Shown: one piece after another, positions 17,389 through 27,200 of the stretch
Layout of the letters: each line of letters starts with the position of its first letter
Position numbering within the stretch: the stretch's first letter is position 1
NCBI GenBank assembly: GCA_024228495.1
Contig: JAAETJ010000907.1
Coordinates: 1-32,737, forward strand
Direction: 5' to 3'
DNA: 32,737 nt
DNA from: a bacterium
Lineage (GTDB): Bacteria; Pseudomonadota; Alphaproteobacteria; Rhizobiales; JAKIUO01
Position numbers and translations under genes: made by a program
The notes under the pieces: model-generated
What the model saw: only the letters and a program-made list of their open reading frames with translations
What the model was told of the DNA's origin: nothing
The model's database searches: none

Positions 17389-20300
17389 GTGACTTACCCT
17401 TATGATCCGGAAGTATTACGACGCACGGCGAAATTACTTTATGAGAATTTGCCGGCACACTACAAGGTGAAAGATGCAAAGGCAAAAATGAGTTTGCCTG
17501 CGCGGGAAGCCGAGCTAGAAAACTTCACTCGAATTCTCGCTGTCCCGTTGGCGGTTGTTCGTCAAAGTGTCGAAGAGCTTTACGATGATTTTTTTATTGA
17601 TAGTGCTGGTGATGATGTTTTGCCACTGCTGGCGGAAAGTATTGGTCTGTCACTGGTGTTTAGAGATGCCGATGCCAACCGACGCGATATTCGTGGCGCC
17701 GTTCAACGCCGACGCCGGAAAGGAACCCCGGTAATGCTGCAGGCGCTTGCCCGGGAATTATCAGATAGATTGGTATCGACGCAGGAGGGCTGGAAGCATA
17801 TACAGCTAACACAGGATTTAAATCTAATACGGATGAATCGTGTCACGCCTGATTTACATCAAGCATCTGTGGCAGAGAGGATCGATGGGCCGCTGGAAGA
17901 TATTGTAAAAAGTTGTGATACCCGGCCGATTTCTGCAACCAGTGGACGTATCCATCCGAAGCACCTGTCGCACTGGTTATTTACATCGCAGTTTTTTCCT
18001 CTACAAAGTGCAAGTGCACATCAGCTTCCTGATGGCGATGCTGATTTACGTTATGCATTTAACGCAATCAACGAGTGGCGGCCACTACGTTGCCGATCTG
18101 CCGGTGGTGACGATGAACTGAAGTCGGATCGAATACCCGAAATGATTTTTGCCGAAACACCAGAAGACTGGTTTGGTCGTAGTGGTCGATTTAGTGTAAA
18201 AATCACTAATCTTCCAGCAGCGGCTTCGGCCGAAGAAGTACAACTCAGTGCACGACAGTCAGTGATTGCTGTTGCGGTACTGACGCCGGGCGCCTCGATC
18301 AGATTAATAGATTTCGATGGCCGTGATGCCAGTGGCGCTATCGATGTCGAACTTATGGCTGTTTCGGTAGTGGGTAACTTGCCGGATTCGACAACTGCCA
18401 TTCGACGCACAGGGTTAAATATCGAACCCTCTGGCGCCACCACGTCACTTGGTTCTGCGGGTGCCATGCCCGCAAATACTATTCCTATGTTAAGAATCAG
18501 TCCTGCTGGGGTTGCTGTGTCTCGTATTTTTCCGAGCACGGTATTAGCCATAATGGGTGGCCGCGTTGTTGCACAACGTGCAGCCGAAGATGCCGTACTT
18601 GCTGAACAGGGTTATCTGCGGGGTGCAGTTTATGTACGAATTCCCGAGGGCAGGATAACCGATGAACGATGGTTTTATGTTGCTGCTGATGGATCCCTGC
18701 ACGATGCTTCGACCGCGGGTACCGGTATCGATATACCACTGGAAGTGGTTGACACTGTTCAGCAGATTCCATCCAGAGTGGTGGCCAGTGAGCCGGTCGG
18801 CGTGGTCTGGCCTCCGGCGCCGAGTAGCATTGATCTTGCGCCGTTTTCACCGGCAGTTGCCGCGCCCGGCGCAGCACCGGTACCTTTGCATGGCTTAACG
18901 GCATTACGTCCCTCAGGTACAACAGTTCTACCGAATACCGCGACATCTGCGATTGTTTTTGCGCTGACCTATTTTGCACTCGGACAGCAGTTTGCCCCCA
19001 TGTTGAGACTCACCTGGCATGGTAGTGACCCGGCGGATGAATCACCGCCATCGGATGCACGCTGGCAGGTCGTGGCTCAAAATGGCACCGTCAGTTCGGG
19101 AGGCAACCCAATTCAGCTTGGTGAACGTTTCGCCGATCTTGCCGAGGTGCTGGCTGAGGGCAGACCTGATGTGGCACTTGCGGCACGTTTTGAATCTTCA
19201 ATTGAAGGCGCAATACTAACGCCCGGTGAAATATCTTTTACGGGTTTTGATGGTCGTGCCGTGTTGATTCATATGCCGGAGTTACAGGCAGACCTGACAG
19301 ACCCGGCACATCCCTGGATTCGTGGTCGTTTACCGATTCGTGCCTACAGTGAAGCAATTCAGGTGGGTCGAGACGGTTCCACGTTTCTTGCAGGTTCCAA
19401 CATCCTTCGGCGTCGGGCACTGGGTAATGCTGTGCCACTACGCGATTTCCTGACAATGCGTCGTCGTATTATTGCCCGAAGACGATTATGTCCCTGGCGT
19501 TCAGAAACCCTGATCGACAAGCTCGATCCGACGCCGCCTGGACGGCTCGATATTGATCCATCATTTGGCCTGTTCGCCATTGCCTCGACAGATATTCCGC
19601 AAAGCCATCCGAGTGGACCCACACCGCAACCGCCAGCCGTCTCGGTTGACTGGCAGACGGGTTACACGATGCGTATGGGTGCGCTGCCAATCGATCATCA
19701 TCGTTATTTAAATGAAGAACCGTTAGTGCCCACGCGTATCGTATCTGCTTCTGGACGAATGAGTAAAGATACTGATCCCGTTTTTCTGGGACACACCATT
19801 CATCGAACTTTACAGGCGGCTTTTGATGCGATTGCGGCGGATCCCCAGGCAGAAGAAGTAGTGAAAATTGAAGACAGCGCCTTTTATGCGAATGAAGCGC
19901 TGTCCTGGCCTGCAGGACCTGATAGCTTGATACTTTTGTCTGCTCCATCAGAGCGCCCGATCATCGACATTGCCTCATCAACACCGGGACTGGCCAGGTA
20001 TGACCATTTGAGCTTCACGGGGATTGCGCTGACTTCGGTTATCGCCAGTGTGATCTTGCCGCCAGCACAGACTATTGCGATTCGTTTATGTTCAGTGCTG
20101 CGCCAGGAATTACAACTGGTAATTGATTTCAGTGAGCAGACCGGGAGAGAGCGTTTGCAGATTGACTACAGTGTGCTGGCAGGTATTAGCACCGCGGACG
20201 CCGGCGAAATTATTATCACTGACAGTGTGCTGGATGCAGGTTCTGATGGTTTACTGGTGGCGATAGATGCCCCGATGGCAACATTGCAAATGGATCGTGC

Positions 20301-20676
20301 AACCGTCATTGGTCCGGCTATCCTGGAACGTGTCGATATTTCTGACGCCATTTTCCAACATGACCTTACTGCAGGTGAACGTTTCGAAGGTTGTGTCAGA
20401 TATAGTCGAATAAGCAGTAATAGTCAGCTGCCACGAAAACACCGTGTTTTGACAGGCCTGCCTGTCGAGTTTGCCACCTTTGACCGTCATGATCCGGCAC
20501 ATCTTCGGCTCATGGAAATTGCCGATTCGCGCATTTTAACAGGGGCATCGGATGGCGGAGAAATGGGTGCCTTTAACAAGGCGAGCCTCAATGAATTAAT
20601 TAGAGCTGTCAGGCAGCGCCTGCGTGAGCACACCCCAGCAGGGCTGACGACTGGCCTGATACGAATAGATACCTAG
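17389..20676 (+). CDS. giant tail protein I-like baseplate protein with beta-rich C-terminus
   Basis: This 1095-aa protein begins with a phage tail protein I-type domain (residues about 1-170; VRQSVEELYDDFFIDSAGD, VLPLLAESIGLSL, RRDIRGAVQRRRRKGTPVML, LARELSDRLVSTQEGW), which in phages sits at the baseplate rim and links to fibres. I use the GTG at 17389 because GGGAGG lies eight bases upstream and it begins just after the previous stop; an ATG at 17362 lies inside that gene. The central part is long and strand-rich. The C-terminus (about 820-1095) looks like a parallel beta-helix and ends SDGGEMGAFNKA, then LREHTPAGLTTGLIRIDT, a motif I recall from large eCIS and phage-tail baseplate proteins. 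A rim, cage or fibre-attachment role is inferred. Confidence 0.78.
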   Translation: MTYPYDPEVLRRTAKLLYENLPAHYKVKDAKAKMSLPAREAELENFTRILAVPLAVVRQSVEELYDDFFIDSAGDDVLPLLAESIGLSLVFRDADANRRDIRGAVQRRRRKGTPVMLQALARELSDRLVSTQEGWKHIQLTQDLNLIRMNRVTPDLHQASVAERIDGPLEDIVKSCDTRPISATSGRIHPKHLSHWLFTSQFFPLQSASAHQLPDGDADLRYAFNAINEWRPLRCRSAGGDDELKSDRIPEMIFAETPEDWFGRSGRFSVKITNLPAAASAEEVQLSARQSVIAVAVLTPGASIRLIDFDGRDASGAIDVELMAVSVVGNLPDSTTAIRRTGLNIEPSGATTSLGSAGAMPANTIPMLRISPAGVAVSRIFPSTVLAIMGGRVVAQRAAEDAVLAEQGYLRGAVYVRIPEGRITDERWFYVAADGSLHDASTAGTGIDIPLEVVDTVQQIPSRVVASEPVGVVWPPAPSSIDLAPFSPAVAAPGAAPVPLHGLTALRPSGTTVLPNTATSAIVFALTYFALGQQFAPMLRLTWHGSDPADESPPSDARWQVVAQNGTVSSGGNPIQLGERFADLAEVLAEGRPDVALAARFESSIEGAILTPGEISFTGFDGRAVLIHMPELQADLTDPAHPWIRGRLPIRAYSEAIQVGRDGSTFLAGSNILRRRALGNAVPLRDFLTMRRRIIARRRLCPWRSETLIDKLDPTPPGRLDIDPSFGLFAIASTDIPQSHPSGPTPQPPAVSVDWQTGYTMRMGALPIDHHRYLNEEPLVPTRIVSASGRMSKDTDPVFLGHTIHRTLQAAFDAIAADPQAEEVVKIEDSAFYANEALSWPAGPDSLILLSAPSERPIIDIASSTPGLARYDHLSFTGIALTSVIASVILPPAQTIAIRLCSVLRQELQLVIDFSEQTGRERLQIDYSVLAGISTADAGEIIITDSVLDAGSDGLLVAIDAPMATLQMDRATVIGPAILERVDISDAIFQHDLTAGERFEGCVRYSRISSNSQLPRKHRVLTGLPVEFATFDRHDPAHLRLMEIADSRILTGASDGGEMGAFNKASLNELIRAVRQRLREHTPAGLTTGLIRIDT

Positions 20677-20689
20677 AGAGGGACTGATC

Positions 20690-23600
20690 ATGAAAGGAGA
20701 TTTCAGTAGGGGATACAATCCTGATACCAAGCGGGCAAAATCTTATCGGCGTGTTTTACTGCAACAGGGGCGAGCACTGCTCGACTCTGATGTTGCAGCG
20801 CTGGTTGATAACACCGACAAGCTAATTCGGGAAACAGTAGATCTACTTGGCTGCGATGCAGGATCCAGTGATCTTGGATATTTTATTACGCCGGGTCAAT
20901 TACTCACACTGTTTGATCCAAGACTTGGCGTGGAATTCATAACCACGGGTGATGCAACAGCGGTACGTGATTATTCACATAAATATCTCGACCAATTACC
21001 GGGCCTATTGCTTAGTACAACAGGGGGTGCAGGGACAGTTGATGTGGCATTGCGTCATTCATTAAGTGCACCCACCGTAATTCGACTTTGGGTAAGTGCG
21101 GAGAATCCGGCTTCTGCAACAGTCAATGGTCAGGCTTTTGCCGTGCCGGGCTCGCCGGACTATAACGTGGTTGAAGTGACCACGTCCGGGGATGTGTTGA
21201 GTTTTAGCATCGATGCCACAGAGCCTTACTGGGTGGCGATGATTGAAACCCGTGAAGAGACAGCAACGGCGCCAGTAATTAATGCCGCTGCAGGTACTTA
21301 TGAAATCGATGGGCTGACATCAAAAACCGAGGGCGGTATATGGCCGGATGTGTCATTTCCTCTTCCAGAAAATATTAATTCATTATTTGCCGGTGCCGCT
21401 AATGGCGACCGGTTTGCGGCTTATCTCGAAATACGCGAACGCCATTTCACTGCGGTTGATGATCAGGGCATACTGGAAGAAGCGCTCGGCGGAGAACACG
21501 ATACCACAACACGAACAGAAGCCGTTGCGCAAATAAAACTGGCACCGTATACCGCACTGACGGTAGATGAAGTGCGCGCTGTTTTTGATCATGGCGTACA
21601 ATTGCCTGGCGGTGGACTGGTGGTATCGACACCACCGGGTGTAGCTTCTGCCGATCCCTGCGACCTTCCCACACCGGGTGGGTATACCGGTCTTGAAAAC
21701 AGGCTATACCGATTTGAGGTTCACCAGGCCAGCGACTTACTAACCGTCATCAAGTGGTCGAGGGAAAATGGCTCTGAGTTGTTTCCAGTATTGACCCTGA
21801 ATACTGGTTCATTGACGGTTTCGGCACACTACGAAATACGTGATGGTGACCTGGTTGAAATTCTCAGTGATGCCATCGAGTTATCTGATTCGACTGAGGC
21901 TGCTTTGGATATGGGTTTAGTCCGGCCTCAGCTGATGGTTGGCGACCTGGTGAGACTGGTTGAGGCGGGTACCATCGCCTCGGGACAACAACGAGAATTC
22001 ACCTTCGAGGATCCGCGTACCCAGGCGGCCATCCCGGCACTCGACATCACTCGCTATGCCACCGCCGGATTAAAACTGCGACGTTGGTCTAATGCTTTCA
22101 TACGTAATGGCCTGGGTGTAGAAATGTTTAATATCGAAGACGGAATTGAAGTGGAAGTCTCGGGATCATTTGAACCGGCTGACTGGTGGCAGTATGAGGC
22201 GCGTGTGGGTGATGCCAATGCCAATGGTCCCTGGATTGCCGCTCCTCATGGGCCGGAACGCCTGTATGCACCACTTGCAGTCTTGCAGCGCCAGGCAGAT
22301 AACGAGGCGGTGTTACTGCAGGCCTGGCTCGACAGTCGTTTCCCAAAACTTTGCAATATTCATGCAGATAACGTTGATTACGATAACAGCAAAACCGGGC
22401 TCGAAGCTGACACAGTTCAGGAAGCCATCGATGAACTGTTCGAACTTGAACCCACTATCATCAAGGCTGGTTGTGGCGAGATCGTGGTTCGGCCCGAGAA
22501 TGATCTACAAAATGTTTTCGATAGTATTCCGGATGATGGTGATGCAAAGGTCTGCCTTGGTGCAGGTCGGCGCATCATCAATCAGACGGTGAGTATTGCA
22601 AACAAGGGTGATTTGATAATTAGTGGAATCGGTCGTGGCACTTTATTGTCTAGTGATACGCCCAGGATGATTTTTAATTTTACAGATTGTGATAGCGTAA
22701 TTCTCAGAGATTTTTCACTTGAAACAGTAGAAGGTGCTTCGACGAACGGTGCCATTCTTAGCTTTAGCAATTGTGCTGAAGTGATTGTCGATGGTATATC
22801 AATACGTTCTCATGCGCGTGTTGATCATGGAGCATCCGCTATTCGTATTGAAGCAAGTAGAACCGGGGTTGTTCGACGGGTACATGTACGTAATAACAGC
22901 ATTCGCACCAGCCAGGACGAAATTGGTGTGCTTATTCTGGATGCGCAAGATGCCAGGGTCGAAGACAATCATATTGAAGATCAAACGCTACCTTTTGATA
23001 TCGTGACGAGGCTTGGAGACACTAATGATGCTCTCGCTGCATCTATTGGTAATGTTTTAATAGATAATGTTTTTGTGAACCCTGACGAATTCGATACGAA
23101 TGAGTTTGTTGGTTCTCCGATTGTTGAAGTTTCAGCAGATCGATGGGGGCGACCGCGAATCTATAGCGGCCTGAATGAGTGGGGTAGACAGCCTGTGCTT
23201 TTTTCAACACACCCTGGATTCGATGACAGGATTTGGGAGAACATTATTGAAGCGAATCCCATCGAGACAGGTCCTACAACGCCGCCAGAATGGATTATCG
23301 CCAATATTCGTCGTTTGAAAGCGGGTCTGGCACGAGAAATGTTCGGAATAAGCACCTCTGCAACCATTCCTGCTCAGGCCGAGACGACTGCCAGATTTAC
23401 AAGTTTAAGAAATGCCATCGTTGAATCAGCGCCTTTTACATTTGGCTCGCAGGGTATCGTTGTCGCATTGCGTCGAGGACCGAAACAGGGACGTCGTACC
23501 AGTATGAACGTGAACGATTTAATTGGTAATGAGCCGAAATCATTTGTTACCGTGACAGGTAATCGAGTGACGGGTTTTCGACAGGGTATCAACGTTGTCG

Positions 23601-23998
23601 CAAGTAACAGGGAGGACGACCGCAGTAATAATCTTTTCGCGACAGATGTGGTTATTAAAAATAATCTGTTGAATCTTCGCGTACCCTTGTTTGCACGGAA
23701 ACGCCATGGTGTATTTGTTGGTCATGCTCTGTCAATTTCTGTGAGAGAAAATCGAATTGAGATGATTCAGCCCGAACGCCGTGACTGGGATGTTGCGCTA
23801 CCACCGACTGACGGCATTCGCTTATGGGGGCGCTATGGTCCCCTGCTACATGTCCGGGATAACATCAATCTGGGTGTGACCACGGGAGTGCGGGTGAATG
23901 CTTTCAATACCGGTCACGGTTCATTCATTGGCAGTAGCTGGAATATTAGTGATAACGCATATAGTGGTTCTGGAAATGCAGAAAATATTTCAATTTAA
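20690..23998 (+). CDS. DUF6519-type protein with right-handed beta-helix C-terminus (putative fibre/cage)
   Basis: The 1102-aa protein opens with the DUF6519 signature MKGDFSRGYNPDTKRAKSYR, then VLLQQGRALLDSDVAALVDN. A beta-rich middle includes NRLYRFEVHQASDLLTVIKW, then SRENGSELFPV, at about residue 340-370. From about residue 600 the sequence switches to a right-handed parallel beta-helix pattern: DDLQNVF-like NDLQNVFDSIPDDG, VCLGAGRRIINQTVSI, then repeated N/D-I/V steps (VRRVHVRNNSIRTS, ARVEDNHIEDQ, VTGNRVTGFRQGINVV, ISVRENRIEMIQ). Such helices are found in phage tailspikes and eCIS surface proteins, so target binding is plausible. It is the last structural gene and starts 13 bases after its neighbour behind GAGAGGGA. 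No enzyme active site is evident. Confidence 0.82.
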   Translation: MKGDFSRGYNPDTKRAKSYRRVLLQQGRALLDSDVAALVDNTDKLIRETVDLLGCDAGSSDLGYFITPGQLLTLFDPRLGVEFITTGDATAVRDYSHKYLDQLPGLLLSTTGGAGTVDVALRHSLSAPTVIRLWVSAENPASATVNGQAFAVPGSPDYNVVEVTTSGDVLSFSIDATEPYWVAMIETREETATAPVINAAAGTYEIDGLTSKTEGGIWPDVSFPLPENINSLFAGAANGDRFAAYLEIRERHFTAVDDQGILEEALGGEHDTTTRTEAVAQIKLAPYTALTVDEVRAVFDHGVQLPGGGLVVSTPPGVASADPCDLPTPGGYTGLENRLYRFEVHQASDLLTVIKWSRENGSELFPVLTLNTGSLTVSAHYEIRDGDLVEILSDAIELSDSTEAALDMGLVRPQLMVGDLVRLVEAGTIASGQQREFTFEDPRTQAAIPALDITRYATAGLKLRRWSNAFIRNGLGVEMFNIEDGIEVEVSGSFEPADWWQYEARVGDANANGPWIAAPHGPERLYAPLAVLQRQADNEAVLLQAWLDSRFPKLCNIHADNVDYDNSKTGLEADTVQEAIDELFELEPTIIKAGCGEIVVRPENDLQNVFDSIPDDGDAKVCLGAGRRIINQTVSIANKGDLIISGIGRGTLLSSDTPRMIFNFTDCDSVILRDFSLETVEGASTNGAILSFSNCAEVIVDGISIRSHARVDHGASAIRIEASRTGVVRRVHVRNNSIRTSQDEIGVLILDAQDARVEDNHIEDQTLPFDIVTRLGDTNDALAASIGNVLIDNVFVNPDEFDTNEFVGSPIVEVSADRWGRPRIYSGLNEWGRQPVLFSTHPGFDDRIWENIIEANPIETGPTTPPEWIIANIRRLKAGLAREMFGISTSATIPAQAETTARFTSLRNAIVESAPFTFGSQGIVVALRRGPKQGRRTSMNVNDLIGNEPKSFVTVTGNRVTGFRQGINVVASNREDDRSNNLFATDVVIKNNLLNLRVPLFARKRHGVFVGHALSISVRENRIEMIQPERRDWDVALPPTDGIRLWGRYGPLLHVRDNINLGVTTGVRVNAFNTGHGSFIGSSWNISDNAYSGSGNAENISI

Positions 23999-24008
23999 AT
24001 TGGATTTC

Positions 24009-24038
24009 TTGGTACTACTAACCCGCCTGGGTTATACT
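24009..24038 (+). promoter_or_regulatory. candidate sigma-70 promoter for the DUF4157 gene
   Basis: TTGGTA (24009-24014) and TATACT (24033-24038) match four and five of six consensus bases, with an 18-bp spacer; the -10 is preceded by TGGGT. Transcription from it would start near 24045, upstream of the strong hairpin. This is prediction by eye only. Confidence 0.35.
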
Positions 24039-24081
24039 AGTCGCATCTGGTCGGCGCTTGCCGAGGTGATCATGTCACCGA

Positions 24082-24107
24082 GGGGGAGAGAAAACATTCT
24101 CTCCCCC
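24082..24107 (+). terminator. perfect 11-bp stem-loop (terminator or attenuator)
   Basis: GGGGGAGAGAA (24082-24092) pairs perfectly with TTCTCTCCCCC (24097-24107) around an AACA loop. It is followed by ACTTTAAACC rather than a clean U-tract, so intrinsic termination may be partial. It could end the 23-kb structural transcript, protect its 3' end, or tune readthrough into the payload gene. Confidence 0.6.
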
Positions 24108-24238
24108 ACTTTAAACCTTCCCCTGTTGTTCACATTTAAGTGCTTGCCTCGATACTTCGTTGACGTGATGCTTGATTGTTTATCCCTCGCGAAGTTACAG
24201 GGACATCAGTTCGATGGTAGGTTGTTACCCGTAGTAAA

Positions 24239-27200
24239 ATGAAAACCCTGGCCAGGACCAATCAGCCCGCCTCACCTGCTTCGCACGTTAAAGCGCCTGT
24301 GATCCCAGCACCCGACTCATCAACAGGTCATCCCGAACTGAGTCGCATTCAAAGTAGCCTGATTGGCGGTAGTAGTCTGCCGGCATCAACACGCCAGCGC
24401 ATGGAAAAATCCTTCAGCGCTGATTTCTCTAATGTGCGTGTCCATACTGGCGCAGCAGCCAGTTCTGCAACAGGTAAACTATCAGCAGAAGCGTTTGCCA
24501 ACGGACGCGATATTGCTTTTGCACCCAATAAATATCGCCCCGGCACTAAAAGCGGTGATCATCTCATTGCCCACGAACTTGCGCATGTTTTACAACAGCG
24601 ATCCGGCGGTGGTGCGGTTGCCCAAACTAAAAGCACCGTTATTTCTTCAACAACAGACGCTGCCGAACGCGCCGCAGATGCTGCCGCTGATCGTGTCATG
24701 TCAGGTAAACCTGCACAGTTATCGCTCTCGGGTGCATCGACACGGGGTCGCATCATGCGACGTGCCAGGCTTGGAGCCGCTGCAAAATCACCCGTAGTTT
24801 CAGCACCTGTTAGTGGCATTGGTGCCACTAAAGCCGGGCCAGCGCCTGTTCTTACCCCGGTTATGACTTCGACGCTAAGTCCTGCGGGTGGAAAATTAAC
24901 GGATTCAGCCGCTCGCAAATCGGCTCCTGCGGGGAGTGAACCAGCTAAATCGAAATCGCCCGATGAAGCACAGACTGCAGTGGCAGAAGCTGGTGATAGT
25001 CCTGCGACGGTCATGGTCGCGGGTGCAGCGGCTGGCGGACAGACCAAGGCGGAAACAAAACAGACCAAAGGTAAAGCTGGCGCCGAAAAGAAAAAAGAAA
25101 AAAAAGCCAGCGATGAAAAAGAAACTAAGCAGGAAGAAGATAAAAAAGACGCCAAAGAAGAGCTTGCCGATAATAAGAAAAAGGCAAAAGGTAAATTTGG
25201 TCGCGTGACCGGCGACCGCGGTGCGGGCGCTGCACGGGCAGCTTCACAACGATTGCAACAACGCTCCGAGGCAGTTTCGGTGCACGAAGGTGGCGCTGTG
25301 CGCATTGGCGGTGCACGAGCGGCGGCGGCACCGCCACCGAACGAAGCCGCTTCGCGCGGGCAGCAGCAACATGCAGATGATATGGAGCAAACCGAGGTGC
25401 CTGCCGGTGATGAAGCGGCAATCAGAAGCAACATGCGTAATGTGGTTGCGCAGAACGCACCTTCCTCTATTGAAGATCTTGAAGATATGTCGGGACCTGG
25501 CGGTGCCGGTCAGCGAAATGCTATGTCGGCGGCAATTGCTTCCGATGTTCAGGGTCAGACAGCTGCGGTAAACGACACGCTATCTGCAGTTGATTCTCCC
25601 CCGGAAGGACCGGCCTCAACACCAGCCGTGCCGCAACCCGAAGCCATGCCGGCCGCAGAAAGTGCTGCACCAGATCTGGCGGCCGCTGTCCCGCCGCCTG
25701 TGAATGAGGGCGCGGTTGATGCCTCAGAATTTAAAGAAGAAGCCGATGGTGCATTGGCAGAACACGATGTCGATGATGAAACACTCGCGAAATCCGATGA
25801 AGGTCCGCTGAAGGCCATCGGTGATGATAAGACATCGTTGAATGACAAAGTTGATGGCGCTGCTGACCGGGCCAGGAGCACAGAATCCAGTGCCAGAGAT
25901 GGCGCCGCTGCTGAACTGGGTAATGCCGAATCGACCGGCGATTCAACCATGACACAGAGTCGTCAAGGTGGACAAACAGTAGTAAGTACAGAAGAGGAAA
26001 CTACACGTACAGGAGATGAAACCGGTCGCGGTACAATAGCTGATCGTATTAACGGCATTTACCAGGCGGCTTCCACAGAAGTTAATACCAAGCTTAGTTC
26101 GTTAACTGAAACTTCAGTGAACAGTTTTCGCGAAAGACAGAGTGCGCGACTAGAAGCATTCTCTTCCGGAGTACGTTCTGACCTTGACGCATTAAAACGC
26201 AGACGTTATTCCGGTGCGGCAGGTTTATATCGACGCGGACGCGACTGGCTGCGTTCGATCAATTCAGTACCTGAAGTCAAGGCGCTTTACGAGCGTCACC
26301 GTAACCAGTATATCGCTGACATCGATACCATGATTGGTGATATCAAGACTGACATCGATACCGCGATTCAGGAATGTAAAGACACACTGGCCCAGGCAAA
26401 ACTGGATATCGCCACACTGGTTAGCGACAACGAAGCAAGCATGGATGACGATGCCAGAGCGGCACTGCAACAGGTCGAAGGTCAGTTCCAGCAAATGGAA
26501 CAGCGAATTGATCAGGCGGCAGAAGCCGCAAAAAGAGCGCTGGATAACGAGCGCCAGCGTGCCATTGATGCGATGGATCAGGCATTGAATGAGATTCGTG
26601 CGGAAAATGCCGGTCTGGTTGACAAGATCGCCAATGCGATCCAGGCGCTGGCCGATGCCCTTGGCAGGTTTATGCAGCTAATGGCGCGTATCACGCGCAT
26701 GGGGATCGGTGCCTTTCTGGGGTCGGCGTTGAGCCAGGCAAAGGATGGTGTGCAGAACCACCTCTGGGAACAGTTGCAGGAAGCCTTCAAACAATGGCTG
26801 TTCAATAAATTACCCGTGCTGCAATTGCTCATAAATTTTCCACCCAACTGGGTGGAAATGCTCACGGCATTAACGACCAATTTAATCTCGTTGTTTACAG
26901 AAAATCTGCCGGCATTGTTGCCATCGATTGGCGTGGCCGCGATGATCTGGCTGGCGACAACACTGGCGGCGAAGTTGATACCCGGTGTCGGTGCAATCAT
27001 GGCCGTCATCGATGGTATTCGCGGCGCCTGGGCACTGGTGCAGTCCTTGTTTTCAGCCGCACAGGCATTCTTCCAGTTCGTTATGAAAGTTGCAGAACCG
27101 GCTGCGGGTGCCGCAGTTTCTTTTGCCCAGGCACTGGCGCACGGTATTATGGCCGGTGTTGATGCCATACTCACTTTTCTCGGAGTTGATCGATTAATAC

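Larger units (their letters stand above)
23999..24238. other. intergenic region between structural operon and payload gene
   Basis: This is by far the largest gap after the operon start. It contains a possible promoter (24009-24038), a small hairpin (GGTGA/TCACC, 24065-24079) and a very stable hairpin (24082-24107). No gene is credible in it. A plus-strand ORF spanning it overlaps the end of the previous gene and shows no recognisable protein signature. Confidence 0.55.

Noticed and set aside
24559-25434. Long minus-strand open frame of 291 codons opposite the DUF4157 gene
   Set aside because: Ser/Ala/Cys/Leu-rich shadow of the GC-rich low-complexity coding region; no RBS and no family features.
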